Source: CAZBDU01 sp964490725 (lineage in GTDB: Bacteria; Spirochaetota; Spirochaetia; SZUA-6; DRHE01). Taken from it: a DNA stretch of 56,487 nt. Both the position numbers and the translations under genes were made by a program. Where the stretch lies: the NCBI GenBank assembly GCA_964490725.1, contig CAZBDU010000030.1, positions 1 through 56,487 on the forward strand, in the 5' to 3' direction. Positions 17,672-26,663 of the stretch are shown one piece after another (position 1 is the first letter of the stretch; the number at the start of each line of letters is the position of its first letter). Below the pieces are notes generated by a model. That model worked only from the letters and a program-made list of their open reading frames with translations. It did not search any database and was not told where the DNA came from.

Positions 17672-17805
17672 AATTCCCCCCCCTTCGCTATGCACGTTGT
17701 TCCCGGCCCGAAGCCGGGACCATACCCGAAAGCGCGACGGCCTGCCGATCACCGGGAGCCGCCGTCTTCTCGCTAGGGCCGCTGCTCAGTGTGACAACAG
17801 GCTCA

Positions 17806-17834
17806 ATTGTGGACTATCGGTGTGCAATATGCAA
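17806..17834 (-). promoter_or_regulatory. Candidate promoter of the ELW/HYR gene
   Basis: On the minus strand, TTGCAT (17829-17834) and CACAAT (17806-17811) are 17 bases apart, with a leader of about 130 bases to the ATG at 17671. The leader also holds a TCCCGGC/GCCGGGA dyad near 17705-17725. Each box misses two consensus bases, so this is tentative. Otherwise the 245-base region 17672-17916 shows no gene. Confidence 0.4.
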
Positions 17835-17916
17835 GCGAAAGAGTCAGGTAGTCCAGGCCTTGAGAAATCTCTTTTCGCACCGTTGCGCCGGCGGGCGGGT
17901 CCCGCCCCCCGCGGGT

Positions 17917-19539
17917 TCAGCCGGCGAAGGCGGTGGTCATGAGCTCCCGCGTGTAGGGATCCTGCGGGGCGGCGAAGATGCGCCGTGCCGGGCCTGCCTC
18001 CACGATCCGTCCCTCTTTCATGATCACTATGTCGTGGCAGAGGCTCTTCACCACCTTCAGGTCGTGGCTGATGAAGATGTAGGTCAGCCCGTGCCGCTCC
18101 TGGAGGCGCTTGAGGAGCTCGATCACCTGGAACTGGATGGTCCGGTCCAGGGAGGAGGTAGGCTCGTCCAGCACGATGAAGCGGGGCTTCAGCACCAGGG
18201 CCCTGGCCAGGGCGATGCGCTGGCGCTGACCTCCGGAGAACTCGTTGGGGAAGCGGTGACGGTGCTCGGGATCCAGCCCCACCTCCCGCATGGTATCGGT
18301 GATCAGCCGTTCCCGCTCCGCAGGGTCTCCCACGCGGTGGATCGTGAGCCCCTCTCCGATGATCTGCTCCACCGACATGCGCGGGCTCAACGAGCCGTAG
18401 GGGTCCTGGAAGATGATCTGCATCTCCCTGCGCAGGGGACGCATCTCCTTGTGGTTCAGGCCGTGCAGCGGGTGCTCCTCGAACCAGATCCCCCCGTCTG
18501 TGGGCTTCTCCAGTCTGAGGATGGCCCTCCCCAGGGTAGTCTTGCCGGAGCCGCTCTCACCCACCACCCCCAGCGCCTGGCCCTGCCTCACCTCCACGGT
18601 CACCCCGTCCACGGCCTTCACGTAGCCGCGGGTGAGACGCAGGAGGCCCCGCTGGATGGGAAACCACACCCTCAGGTTGTCGGTGCGCACCACGGTGGGA
18701 CGCGCCGGGTCCGACGGCAGCGCCTCGGCGCGGGGCTCCGCACCGAGGAGCGCCCTGGTGTAGGGGTGCTCCGGGCTCGTGTAGATTCTCTCCACCGGGC
18801 CGGTTTCCACGATCAGGCCCTGCTGCATCACCGCCACCCGGTCCGCTACCTGGCGCACGATCCCCAGGTCGTGGGTGATGAACAGCACCGACATGGCGAG
18901 CTCACGCTGCAGCTCCTTGATGAGCGCCAGGATCTGGGCCTGGATGGTCACGTCCAGGGCCGTGGTGGGCTCGTCGGCGATGAGCAGGCGAGGCTCGTTG
19001 GCCAGGGCCATGGCGATCATCACCCGCTGCCGCTCTCCCCCGGAGAGCTGGTGCGGGAAGGCCTTCAGACGCCGCTCGGGGTCGCGGATCCCCACGCGGT
19101 GCAGCCAGTCCAGGCAGACCGGCGTGGCCTCCGCCGGGCTCAGCCCCCGGTGCAGGAAAAGGGTCTCGTTGATCTGTTTTTCCACCGTGTGCAGCGGGTT
19201 GAGCGAGGTCATGGGCTCCTGGAAGACCATCCCCGCCTGGTTGCCCCGCAGGCTTTGCAGCTCCTTCAGGCTCATCGCCAGAACGTCCCGGCCCTGAAAG
19301 AGGATCTGGCCCTCGGGATAGGCCACCAGGGTTTCCGGGAAGAGGCGGAGGATCGACTGGGCGGTGACGGTCTTGCCGGAGCCGCTTTCGCCCACCAGAG
19401 CCAGGGTCTCGTTCTCCTGGATCGCGAGGTGGGCCCCGTGGACCACCCGGTCCACCGTCTCGCCGCGGCGGAAGCCGATGTGCAGGTTACGGATCTGGAG
19501 GAGCGGCCCGGGCTGTGCGGCGGCGGGGGGTGCTGCCAT
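17917..19539 (-). CDS. yejF: Oligopeptide ABC transporter, fused dual ATPase YejF
   Basis: A 540-residue protein with two ABC ATPase domains in one chain, as in YejF. Domain 1 (about residues 10-260) has GESGSGKTVTAQSIL, LSGGERQRVMIAMALA and LLIADEPTTALDVT. Domain 2 (about 275-535) has GESGSGKTTLGRAIL, FSGGQRQRIALARALV and FIVLDEPTSSLDRT. Both keep all catalytic motifs. It lies 5 bases after yejE and is the last gene of yejABEF. It drives import of oligopeptides, and in enterobacteria of microcin C, by the YejBE permease. Confidence 0.93.
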   Translation of the reverse strand: MAAPPAAAQPGPLLQIRNLHIGFRRGETVDRVVHGAHLAIQENETLALVGESGSGKTVTAQSILRLFPETLVAYPEGQILFQGRDVLAMSLKELQSLRGNQAGMVFQEPMTSLNPLHTVEKQINETLFLHRGLSPAEATPVCLDWLHRVGIRDPERRLKAFPHQLSGGERQRVMIAMALANEPRLLIADEPTTALDVTIQAQILALIKELQRELAMSVLFITHDLGIVRQVADRVAVMQQGLIVETGPVERIYTSPEHPYTRALLGAEPRAEALPSDPARPTVVRTDNLRVWFPIQRGLLRLTRGYVKAVDGVTVEVRQGQALGVVGESGSGKTTLGRAILRLEKPTDGGIWFEEHPLHGLNHKEMRPLRREMQIIFQDPYGSLSPRMSVEQIIGEGLTIHRVGDPAERERLITDTMREVGLDPEHRHRFPNEFSGGQRQRIALARALVLKPRFIVLDEPTSSLDRTIQFQVIELLKRLQERHGLTYIFISHDLKVVKSLCHDIVIMKEGRIVEAGPARRIFAAPQDPYTRELMTTAFAG

Positions 19540-19544
19540 GGGCT

Positions 19545-20567
19545 TCAGTACGCCTTTCTCGGGTCCAGGGCGTCCCGGACCGCCTCACCGGCGAACACCA
19601 GCAGGGTGAGGGTGGAGGCCAGAACCACGAACGAGGACATGCCCAGCCAGGGGGCCTGGAGGTTCGCCTTCCCCTGGGCCAGGAGGTCCCCCAGGGAAGG
19701 GGAGCCGGGCGGAAGCCCGAAGCCCAGGAAGTCCAGGGAGGTGAGGGTGGTGATCGAGCCTCCCAGGATGAAGGGCATGAAGGTGAGGGTTGCCACCATG
19801 GCGTTGGGCAGGATGTGGCGGAACATGATCCGGGTATTGCTCATGCCCATGGCCCGGGCCGCCTGGACGTACTCGAAGTTCCTGCCCCGCAGGAACTCCG
19901 CCCGGACCACCCCCACCAGGCTCATCCATCCGAACAGCAGCGTGATGCCCAGCAGCCACCAGAAGTTGGGCTGCACCACGCTGGAGAGGATGATCAGCAG
20001 GAACAGCGTGGGCATGCCGCTCCAGACCTCAATGAAGCGCTGGCCCAGGATGTCCACCGTGCCCCCGTAGAAGCCCTGGAGGGCGCCGGCCATGACTCCG
20101 ATCATGGAGGACAGCAGGGTCAGGGACATGCCGAAGAGCACGGAGATGCGGAACCCGTAGATGATGCCCGCCAGGACGTCCCGGCCCTTGTCGTCCGTGC
20201 CCAGCGGGTTCTGCCAGGTGGGCGGCGAGGGGGCGGGGCTGGGCAGATCGTAGTTGATGGTGTTGTAGCTGAAGCGGATCGGCGGCCAGACCATCCAGCC
20301 CTGCTTCTGGATCAGCTCCTGGACATAGGGGTCGCGGTAGTCCGCGGTGGTGGCGAACTCGCCGCCGAACTCCTGTTCGGAGTACTCCTTCAGGACCGGG
20401 AAGTAGAACCGGTTCTGGAAGCGCACCAGGAGGGGAACGTCGTTGGCGATCAGCTCGGCGAACAGGCTGGCTCCGAAAAGCCCCAGGAAGATCCACAGGG
20501 AGACAAACCCGCGGCGGTTGGCCTTGAAGCGGTTCCAGCGCTCCCGGTTGACCCTGCTCAGCTTCAT
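19545..20567 (-). CDS. yejE: Oligopeptide ABC transporter permease YejE
   Basis: A 340-residue membrane permease. It opens with RFKANRRGFVSLWIFLGLF, a first transmembrane helix near residues 20-42, then a long periplasmic segment with family landmarks (YRDPYVQELI, WPPIRFSYNTINYDLPSPAP, WQNPLGTDDKGRDVLAG). Helices of the BPD permease domain follow, with the EAA-like loop VQAARAMGMSNTRIMFRHIL. The inserted periplasmic segment distinguishes YejE from generic DppC. It lies between yejB (4-base gap) and yejF (5-base gap). Confidence 0.93.
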   Translation of the reverse strand: MKLSRVNRERWNRFKANRRGFVSLWIFLGLFGASLFAELIANDVPLLVRFQNRFYFPVLKEYSEQEFGGEFATTADYRDPYVQELIQKQGWMVWPPIRFSYNTINYDLPSPAPSPPTWQNPLGTDDKGRDVLAGIIYGFRISVLFGMSLTLLSSMIGVMAGALQGFYGGTVDILGQRFIEVWSGMPTLFLLIILSSVVQPNFWWLLGITLLFGWMSLVGVVRAEFLRGRNFEYVQAARAMGMSNTRIMFRHILPNAMVATLTFMPFILGGSITTLTSLDFLGFGLPPGSPSLGDLLAQGKANLQAPWLGMSSFVVLASTLTLLVFAGEAVRDALDPRKAY

Positions 20568-20571
20568 GGCC

Positions 20572-21684
20572 TCATCGCCTTTCGAAATCGATGCGCGGGT
20601 CCACCAGGGTGTAGGTCAGGTCGCTCACCAGTCCCAGCACCAGTCCCAGCAGGGTGAACATGTACAGGGTGCCGAACATGACGGGATAGTCGCGCTGCAT
20701 GGTGGCCTCGAAGCCCAGCAGCCCCAGACCCTCCAGGGAGAACATGACCTCGATCAGCAGGCTCCCGGTGAAGAACATGCTGATGAAGGCCGCCGGGAAT
20801 CCGGCGATGATGAGCAGCATGGCGTTGCGGAACACGTGCTTGAACAGGATGCGGTTTTCCGCCACTCCCTTGGCCCTGGCGGTCATCACGTACTGCTTGT
20901 TGATCTCGTCCAGAAAGGAGTTCTTGGTGAGCATGGTGAGCGTGGCGAACCCTCCGATCACCATGGCCAGCACCGGCAGGGCCAGGTGCCAGAAGTAGTC
21001 GCCGATCTTGGCCGGAAGCGGAAGCTGCGACCAGTTGTCCGAGATCAATCCACGGAGGGGGAACCACTGCAGGTAGGATCCCCCGGCGAAGAAGATGATC
21101 AGCAGGATGGCGAACAGGAAGGTGGGGATGGCGTTGCCGAACACTACCAGCGTGCTGGTCCAGACGTCGAAGCGGCTGCCATGGCGCACCGCCTTGCGGA
21201 TGCCCATGGGGATGGACACCAGGTAGATGATCAGGGTGCTCCAGACGCCGATGGAGATGGAGACCGGCAGCCGCTGCCAGATCAACCCCAGGACGCTCCT
21301 GCCCTTGAAGAGGCTGTCTCCGAAATCCAGGACGATGTAGCGGCGCAGCATCTCCAGGTAGCGTATCAGGATGGGCTTGTCGAAGCCGAAGCGCTTCTTG
21401 ATGGCTTCCACCACCTCTGGGTCCAGACCGCGGGCGCCGCGGTAGCGCGAGCCCTGATCCTCCTTGGCGGTGCCTGACTGACCGCCGCCGCGCTGGGTGA
21501 CCTCCTGCTGGCCGACGCCGGAGATGCGCTCCATGGACATGTTGGAGCGCACCCCCCGCATGTTGGCGATGGCCTGATCGACCGGCCCCCCGGGGGCGAT
21601 CTGCACGATGAAGAAGTTGAGGGTGATGATCGCCCACAGGGTGGGAATCATCAGCAGAAGACGTCGCGCTATGTATGCAACCAT
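20572..21684 (-). CDS. yejB: Oligopeptide ABC transporter permease YejB
   Basis: A 370-residue permease of the DppB/YejB type. The first helix is YIARRLLLMIPTLWAIITLN, followed by IAPGGPVDQAI, a family hallmark. A polar periplasmic stretch of about 60 residues (GQQEVTQRGGGQSGTAKEDQ) precedes RFGFDKPILIRYLEMLRRYI. The EAA loop is MTARAKGVAENRILFKHVFR. The length and inserted region fit YejB better than ordinary DppB. It starts 19 bases after yejA. Confidence 0.93.
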   Translation of the reverse strand: MVAYIARRLLLMIPTLWAIITLNFFIVQIAPGGPVDQAIANMRGVRSNMSMERISGVGQQEVTQRGGGQSGTAKEDQGSRYRGARGLDPEVVEAIKKRFGFDKPILIRYLEMLRRYIVLDFGDSLFKGRSVLGLIWQRLPVSISIGVWSTLIIYLVSIPMGIRKAVRHGSRFDVWTSTLVVFGNAIPTFLFAILLIIFFAGGSYLQWFPLRGLISDNWSQLPLPAKIGDYFWHLALPVLAMVIGGFATLTMLTKNSFLDEINKQYVMTARAKGVAENRILFKHVFRNAMLLIIAGFPAAFISMFFTGSLLIEVMFSLEGLGLLGFEATMQRDYPVMFGTLYMFTLLGLVLGLVSDLTYTLVDPRIDFERR

Positions 21685-21703
21685 CGGCCGGCGGGGCTAG
21701 CTC

Positions 21704-23518
21704 CTACCGCTCGCTCTTGGGCAGCCGCGCCTCTTTCGCGCTGTCCACCCACCACGTGTCGAGCCCCAGGGCGTACTTGGGGCGGACCGCCGGCCGGGAG
21801 AACTTGTTCCAGTAGGCCACCCGGAAGGCGCTGATGTGCCACTGGGGAATCACGTAGTAGTTCCACTGCAGCACTCTGTCCAGGGCCCTGCCCAGGGCAA
21901 CCAGGGCCTGGTCGTTTTCCTGGTTGGCGTCGATCTGGTCGATGAGGGCGTCCACCGCCGGGTTCTGAATGCCCGCCGTGTTGTAGGTGCTGTCGATGTA
22001 GTCGGAGCGGAAGACGATCTTCATGTCGCTGGACGGATAGAGGAAGGGCCCGTAGGTGTCCACCAGCATGTCGAAGTCCCGCTCCCTGAGGCGGTTGATG
22101 TACTGCGAGGTGTCCACCAGGCGGATGTTCATGGTGATGCCGGCGCGCTTCAGGTTCTGCTGGAAGGGTATGGCCACCCGCTCCCAGGCGGGGCTGTAGA
22201 TCAGCAGCTCGAACTCGAAGGGGTCTCCGGTGCGGGTGTTCACCAGCTTCTGATCGCGGATCTCCCAGCCGGCCTGCTGCAGCAGTCTCAGGGCGGTGCG
22301 CAGCTGCGGGCGGATGTTGCCGGAGCCGTCGGTCTTGGGCGGGTTGTACTCCTCCGTGAACACCTCCGGCGGGATCTTGTCCCGCAGGGGGTTCAGGTAC
22401 TTCAGCTCCTCGGGACCCGGGAGCCCCGTGGCGGCGTACTTGGTGTTCTCGAAGAAGCTCCGCGTGCGGGTGTACTGGTCGTAGAACAGGTTCTTGTTGG
22501 CCCACTCGAAGTCGAAGAGGTAGGAGAGGGCCAGCCGCACCCGCCGGTCCTGGAAGACCGGCCGCTGCACGTTGTAGACCCACGCCTGCATTCCCGGTGG
22601 GATCTCGTGGGGGATCTCCTCCTTGACGATGTAGCCGGCGTCGAAGTTGGGTCCCGTGTAGAGGGTAGCCCAGTTCTTGGCCACGCTCTCCTGGCGGAAG
22701 TCGTACTCGCCGGCCTTGAACGCCTCCAGGGCCACCGTCTCGTCCCGGTAGTAGTCGTAGCGGATGTAGTCGAAGTTGAGCCGGCCCTTCATGACCGGCA
22801 GGTCCCTGCCCCAGTAGTCGGGAAGCCGCTTGTACACCACGTACTGCCCGATCTTGTAGTCGCTCACCGTGTAGGCGCCGCTGCCCAGGGGGATCTCCGT
22901 GGAGGGCTCGGAGAAGTCGCGCGACTCCCAGTAGTGCTTGGGCAGGACCGTGAGCCCCGCCAGGGCCACCAGCATCTCCCGCGAGCCGCTCTTGAGGGTG
23001 AACTTGACCCGCTGGCTGTCCAGGGCCTCCGCCTTGTCCACCGGAGCGTAGTACTGCTTGAACTGCGGCACCCCTTCTTTGAGGAACTTGTTGAAGGAGA
23101 ACACCACGTCCGCGGCGGTGATGGGCTTGCCGTCCTGGAAGCGCGCCTTGGGGTTGAGGTGAAAGATCACCCAGGAGTAGTCCTCGGGGTACTCGATCTT
23201 TTGCGCGATCAGCCCGTAGTAGACATCGATCTCGTCATCCGAGCTCACCATCAGCGTGTCGTAGAATGAGGTGCTGGCCGCCGCCGCCACCCCGCGCTGC
23301 GCGTAGCGGTGGAAGTTGTCGTAGGTGCCGATGGCGGAGGAGCGCAGGGTTCCGCCGGCAGGCGCGTTGGGGTTCACGTAGTCGAAGTGCGTAAACCCTG
23401 GCCCGTACTTGGGCTCTCCATGGAGGGCAATGGCGTAGGATACGATGATCCGCGGCGCCGACCAGGCGGCCGCCCCCGCCAGAACGAGCGCCAGCACTGT
23501 CAGGCCGAGCTTTTTCAT
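21704..23518 (-). CDS. yejA: Oligopeptide ABC transporter substrate-binding protein YejA
   Basis: A periplasmic binding protein of 604 residues, the usual YejA size (about 600). The signal peptide is MKKLGLTVLALVLAGAAAWS with cleavage after AWSA; no lipobox Cys is present. YejA features include ALHGEPKYGPGFTHFDYVNP, FQDGKPITAADVVFSFN and WGRDLPVMKGRLNFDYIRYD. The start at 23518 follows GGAGGAACA, a strong ribosome site; an upstream in-frame Met is unlikely. It heads the yejABEF operon behind a good promoter. It binds oligopeptides for uptake. Confidence 0.93.
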   Translation of the reverse strand: MKKLGLTVLALVLAGAAAWSAPRIIVSYAIALHGEPKYGPGFTHFDYVNPNAPAGGTLRSSAIGTYDNFHRYAQRGVAAAASTSFYDTLMVSSDDEIDVYYGLIAQKIEYPEDYSWVIFHLNPKARFQDGKPITAADVVFSFNKFLKEGVPQFKQYYAPVDKAEALDSQRVKFTLKSGSREMLVALAGLTVLPKHYWESRDFSEPSTEIPLGSGAYTVSDYKIGQYVVYKRLPDYWGRDLPVMKGRLNFDYIRYDYYRDETVALEAFKAGEYDFRQESVAKNWATLYTGPNFDAGYIVKEEIPHEIPPGMQAWVYNVQRPVFQDRRVRLALSYLFDFEWANKNLFYDQYTRTRSFFENTKYAATGLPGPEELKYLNPLRDKIPPEVFTEEYNPPKTDGSGNIRPQLRTALRLLQQAGWEIRDQKLVNTRTGDPFEFELLIYSPAWERVAIPFQQNLKRAGITMNIRLVDTSQYINRLRERDFDMLVDTYGPFLYPSSDMKIVFRSDYIDSTYNTAGIQNPAVDALIDQIDANQENDQALVALGRALDRVLQWNYYVIPQWHISAFRVAYWNKFSRPAVRPKYALGLDTWWVDSAKEARLPKSER

Positions 23519-23584
23519 TGTTCCTCCCGAGGTGCTGGCGCGGTGCATCCCGGGCCGCCCTCAAGTCCATTCATGCTGTTAATA

Positions 23585-23613
23585 AGGATAGAAAATATGA
23601 ACGGGCGCGTCAA
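23585..23613 (-). promoter_or_regulatory. Sigma70 promoter of yejABEF
   Basis: Reading the minus strand, TTGACG (23608-23613) and TATCCT (23585-23590) are 17 bases apart, in a locally AT-rich stretch. Transcription would start near 23578, about 60 bases before the yejA ATG. Confidence 0.72.
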
Positions 23614-23673
23614 CATTCCCGGCGGCGTAGAGCGGCGCAGGGGCGAAGCGGTCAGCGGCGGTCGGGCAAGAAG

Positions 23674-23706
23674 AGAGGCCGGCCGCCTCTCCGGCGGCCG
23701 GCCTCT
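23674..23706 (-). terminator. Rho-independent terminator after the livK-like gene
   Basis: A perfect 14-base-pair GC-rich stem (23674-23687 with 23693-23706) with the five-base loop tctcc. On the minus strand it is followed by TCTTCTT. It lies 37 bases after the livK-like stop codon and separates that gene from the yej promoter. The other side carries TTGCTCGTC, so bidirectional function is less likely. Confidence 0.75.
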
Positions 23707-23742
23707 TGCTCGTCTTCAGGCCCGCATCCGGCGGGTGCCGGG

Positions 23743-25008
23743 TTACGGGGTCTCCAGCCGAACCGTCTCGATGTAGGGCTCCTGGGCGACGTACTTCCAC
23801 ACCTCGATGGGGGTGATGGTGTCGCCGTTCTTGTCGAAGTCCTGGGCGCCGGCGGCTCCCTCGTAGTTGATCTCCTTGCCGGCTTTCAGAAGCTCCAGGG
23901 CCTTCTTCAGGCCGGCCACGCCGGCCACCACGACCTCACCCGGTGGGTTGGAGACCACCCGCAGGTTGTCCCGTACGTTCACGCCGGTGAGCGCCTGGCC
24001 CCTGATCTGGGCCGATGTGGCTGCCAGGGCGGCCACGACCACGGCGTCGTAGAAGTTGGTCATGTAGGGAAGGGGCGGGAGCTGCCCGTACTTGGCCTTG
24101 TAGTCGTTCTCGAAGTTGGTCAGCGACTCGCCGCCCACGCTTCCGGGGGCGGTGCCCACGAACCCGGCCAGGTTCTGCGGCCCCAGCGCCTTGGGCATGT
24201 CCACCGACTTGGTGCCGTCGCAGAACAGCAGCTTGGTGCTCTTGTTGTAGCCGGCCTCGAAGAACTCCTTCAGGTACACGGTGGCCTGCCCGGGATATCC
24301 CAGGGCGAGCATGACGTCCGGCTTGGACTGCATCAGCTGGCGCAGCTCCGAGACGTAGGTGGGCGCCGGCTTCTCGTCGTGCGGCACCGCCGCTACCACC
24401 TTGCCGCCCCTGGCCTCGAAGGATTTCTTGAACTCCTCCAGAAGGCCCTGGCCGTAGGGGTTGTTGATGTAGAACACCGCGGCCGTCTTGTAGCCCTCAT
24501 CGGCCGCCAGCTTGCCCAGCACCACCCCCTGCAGGGCGTCCGAAGGCACCGTGCGGAACAGGAAGTCCTTGCCCTCATCCTGTGGCAGGTAGCTGATGAG
24601 GGGGGAGGTGGAAGCGTTGGAGATGATGGGAATCTGATTCGGGATCGCCACCTGCACGGCCACCGGGATGGTCACGCCGCTGGCGGCGGCGCCGATCAGA
24701 GCCACCACCTTCTCCACGTTTACCAGCGTCCGCGCCGCCTCCGCGCCGGGGATGGCGGAGGTCTCGGTGTCGCCGTATTTCAGCTCCACGTCGATGCCCG
24801 CCGCCTGGAGCTGCTCCACCGCCAGGTCTCCGGCCTTGCGGAACCCCTCGCCGAACTCCGACAGGGCGCCGGTCAGCGGAACCAGGCCTCCCAGCTTGAT
24901 CGGCTTGACGGCGGCTGCGCCCTCGGTTGAGCCCTCTGCCCACACGAAGGAGGAGCCCAGCAGGCCCAGCATGAGCAGCGCCGCCAAGAACTTCTTCACT
25001 CTGTGCAT
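23743..25008 (-). CDS. livK: Branched-chain amino acid ABC transporter substrate-binding protein
   Basis: A 421-residue periplasmic binding protein of type 1 (LivK/LivJ family). The signal peptide is MHRVKKFLAALLMLGLLGSS with cleavage after SFVWA. The mature start KPIKLGGLVPLTGALSEFGE is characteristic, as are ASGVTIPVAVQVAIPNQIPI and NNPYGQGLLEEFKKSFEARG. Residues GAAASGV and ISNAST are those that normally contact the ligand's carboxylate and amino groups. It stands alone with its own promoter and terminator. It very likely supplies ligand to the LivGFHM transporter at 9717-13069, which has no binding protein of its own. The exact ligand is unknown. Confidence 0.9.
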   Translation of the reverse strand: MHRVKKFLAALLMLGLLGSSFVWAEGSTEGAAAVKPIKLGGLVPLTGALSEFGEGFRKAGDLAVEQLQAAGIDVELKYGDTETSAIPGAEAARTLVNVEKVVALIGAAASGVTIPVAVQVAIPNQIPIISNASTSPLISYLPQDEGKDFLFRTVPSDALQGVVLGKLAADEGYKTAAVFYINNPYGQGLLEEFKKSFEARGGKVVAAVPHDEKPAPTYVSELRQLMQSKPDVMLALGYPGQATVYLKEFFEAGYNKSTKLLFCDGTKSVDMPKALGPQNLAGFVGTAPGSVGGESLTNFENDYKAKYGQLPPLPYMTNFYDAVVVAALAATSAQIRGQALTGVNVRDNLRVVSNPPGEVVVAGVAGLKKALELLKAGKEINYEGAAGAQDFDKNGDTITPIEVWKYVAQEPYIETVRLETP

Positions 25009-25048
25009 ATACTGCCCCCTTTGAATAGGATGTTGCGACTGTCAGAAA

Positions 25049-25077
25049 GGATAAGCCACAGGGCGCGGATCTGACAA
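25049..25077 (-). promoter_or_regulatory. Promoter of the livK-like gene
   Basis: On the minus strand, TTGTCA (25072-25077) and TTATCC (25049-25054) are 17 bases apart. The leader to the ATG is about 35 bases and contains AAAGGGGG as ribosome site. The -10 is a weak match. Confidence 0.5.
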
Positions 25078-25105
25078 GACAATAAAACGCACCGGCAAGG
25101 CAAGT

Positions 25106-25975
25106 CTAGAAGAAAATCCGCCGCATGCCCCGCCGGCGGGCGTGCGCGATCACCTCCTCCACCTCGCTCCGCCAGGCCCGCCGCCGCAGCTCCCGGTGCT
25201 CCTGCGCGCGATAGGCGGGACGGTACTGGTCCATCACGTTCAGGAAGGTGTCCCGGGAGAGTTCCTCTGTGATGAAATCCACCACCTCCAGCGACCCCGC
25301 GATCCCTCCGGGAAGCACCAGGTGCCGCACCAGCATCCCACGCCGGGCCACCCCTCGCCCGTCCATCACCAGGTCCCCCACCTGCCGGTGCATCTCCTTC
25401 AGCGCCCGCCGGCACCAGGTGGCGTACCCCTCCACGCCGGAGTAGCGCTTGCCCGCCTCATCCGACGCGTACTTGAAATCCGGCATGTAGATGTCCACCA
25501 GCCCTTCCAGCTCACGCAGGAGGTCGGGGTTCTCGTAGCCGCCGCAGTTGTAGACCAGCGGGAGCCTTAGGCCCTCGCCTCTGGCCTGCAGGAGCGCCTC
25601 CATGAGCTGGGGTGCCTGATGGGTGGGAGTCACCAGGTTGATGTTTTCCGCACCCTGGCGCTGGAGGGCGAGCATGGCCGCCGCCGTCTCCTCCGGGCTG
25701 AGGGGCTGCCCCCGGTCGAGCTGGCTGATGTCGTAGTTCTGGCAGTACAGGCAGCGCAGGCTGCAGGAGGTGAGGAAGATGGTCCCTGATCCGCCGCGCC
25801 CGGTGAGCACCGGCTCCTCGCCGTGATGGAGCATGGCGGAGGAGACGGTGATGCCAGGCCCCGCGCGGCACCTGCCCTTCTGTCCGGCCAGGCGGTCCAC
25901 TGCGCAGAAATTGGGGCACACCCGGCAGTTGCGGAGCCACCGCTGCACCGCCGGCCCCGCTGAGCTGCTTGCCAT
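25106..25975 (-). CDS. Radical SAM activating-enzyme-like protein (PflX/COG1313 type)
   Basis: A 289-residue radical SAM protein. Early Cys residues NCRVCPNFCAVDR (about residues 16-28) precede the radical SAM motif CSLRCLYCQNYDIS (about 71-84), which binds a 4Fe-4S cluster and S-adenosylmethionine. The NxGG-like stretch YNCGGYENPDLL is at about 140. Proteins of this layout are annotated as pyruvate formate-lyase activating-enzyme-like. No glycyl-radical enzyme is nearby, so its target is unknown. On the minus strand, TACAAT lies about 12 bases before the ATG, without a clear -35. It is divergent from the broken antiporter gene. Confidence 0.85.
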   Translation of the reverse strand: MASSSAGPAVQRWLRNCRVCPNFCAVDRLAGQKGRCRAGPGITVSSAMLHHGEEPVLTGRGGSGTIFLTSCSLRCLYCQNYDISQLDRGQPLSPEETAAAMLALQRQGAENINLVTPTHQAPQLMEALLQARGEGLRLPLVYNCGGYENPDLLRELEGLVDIYMPDFKYASDEAGKRYSGVEGYATWCRRALKEMHRQVGDLVMDGRGVARRGMLVRHLVLPGGIAGSLEVVDFITEELSRDTFLNVMDQYRPAYRAQEHRELRRRAWRSEVEEVIAHARRRGMRRIFF

Positions 25976-26011
25976 AGGCGGTGAGTCATTGTAGCACCGG
26001 GCGCGATCGTT

Positions 26012-26040
26012 TTGACACCCCCTGCGGCGGACGCTATGAT
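26012..26040 (+). promoter_or_regulatory. Near-consensus promoter in front of the broken antiporter gene
   Basis: TTGACA (26012-26017) and TATGAT (26035-26040) are separated by 17 bases. The predicted start of transcription (about 26047) lies only a few bases before the ATG at 26050. The promoter appears intact although the gene behind it is not. Confidence 0.75.
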
Positions 26041-26049
26041 GGGTGGTCG

Positions 26050-26650
26050 ATGGACCTGTTCGGCATTCTGGCGGCCATAGTCACCCTTGCGGCGCTGTTC
26101 AGTGTGCTGAACCATCACTACCTTCACCTTCCTCCCAGCAGCGCGCTCATGATCATGGCGCTGGCGGCCTCCGCGGTGGTGATCCTCCTGGCGCGCTTCA
26201 GCCCCTGGGGGGAGGTTGTGCAGCAGCAGGCCAGGAGCTGGCTCAACCCGGGGGCACCTGGACACGTTCTGGGAGCTGACCGACGAGTTCTTCAACGCCT
26301 TTCTGTTCGTGATGCTCGGGCTGGAGGGGCTGGATCTGAGCCTGAGGGCAGACCTGCTCCTTGCAGGGCTGCTCCTCATCCCGGTAGTGCTGGTGAGCCG
26401 CTTCATCACCGCCGGGATGCCGGTCGCCCTGCTCAGGTCGCGCTACGCCTTTCCGGCCGGGACCAGCCTGATCGTCACCTGGGGAGGCTTGAGGGGGGGC
26501 ATATCCGTGGCCCTGGCCTTTTCCCTGCCGGACACCCCCTACCGGCCGGCTATCGTCGGAGCGACCTACGTGATCGTGATCTTCTCCATCGTTGTCCAGG
26601 GGCTTACCATCGGTGGGGTGTTGCGGCGCACGGTAGCCGCCGGGGAGTGA
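26050..26650 (+). pseudogene. Remnant of a CPA1/NhaP-type Na+(K+)/H+ antiporter with internal deletion
   Basis: Two pieces of one antiporter gene. The first (26050 to about 26250) encodes the N-terminal helices, MDLFGILAAIVTLAALFSVL to QQQARSWL. The second (about 26254 to 26650, +1 frame) encodes the C-terminal part: HLDTFWELTDEFFNAFLFVM, then VTWGGLRGGISVALAFSLP and YVIVIFSIVVQGLTIGGVL, typical of the last helices of NhaP-like CPA1 antiporters. About 200 or more residues, including the central helices and ion-binding site, are missing. The junction near 26250 lies in a G-rich run (ccgggggcacc), and the two parts are out of frame. The family is normally about 400-430 residues. Loss of function looks certain unless the assembly is wrong. 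Confidence 0.8.
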
Positions 26651-26663
26651 AACCTGGCCCGTT

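Noticed and set aside
13829..17752. Single 1,307-residue frame reading through the N gap
   Set aside because: After the gap this frame has no HYR or PxKF sequence, whereas the other frame has; the placeholder length causes the shift.
17791..20070. 759-residue open frame on the plus strand over yejF and yejE
   Set aside because: Antisense to genes with clear ABC and permease motifs; low-complexity His/Gly/Arg composition.
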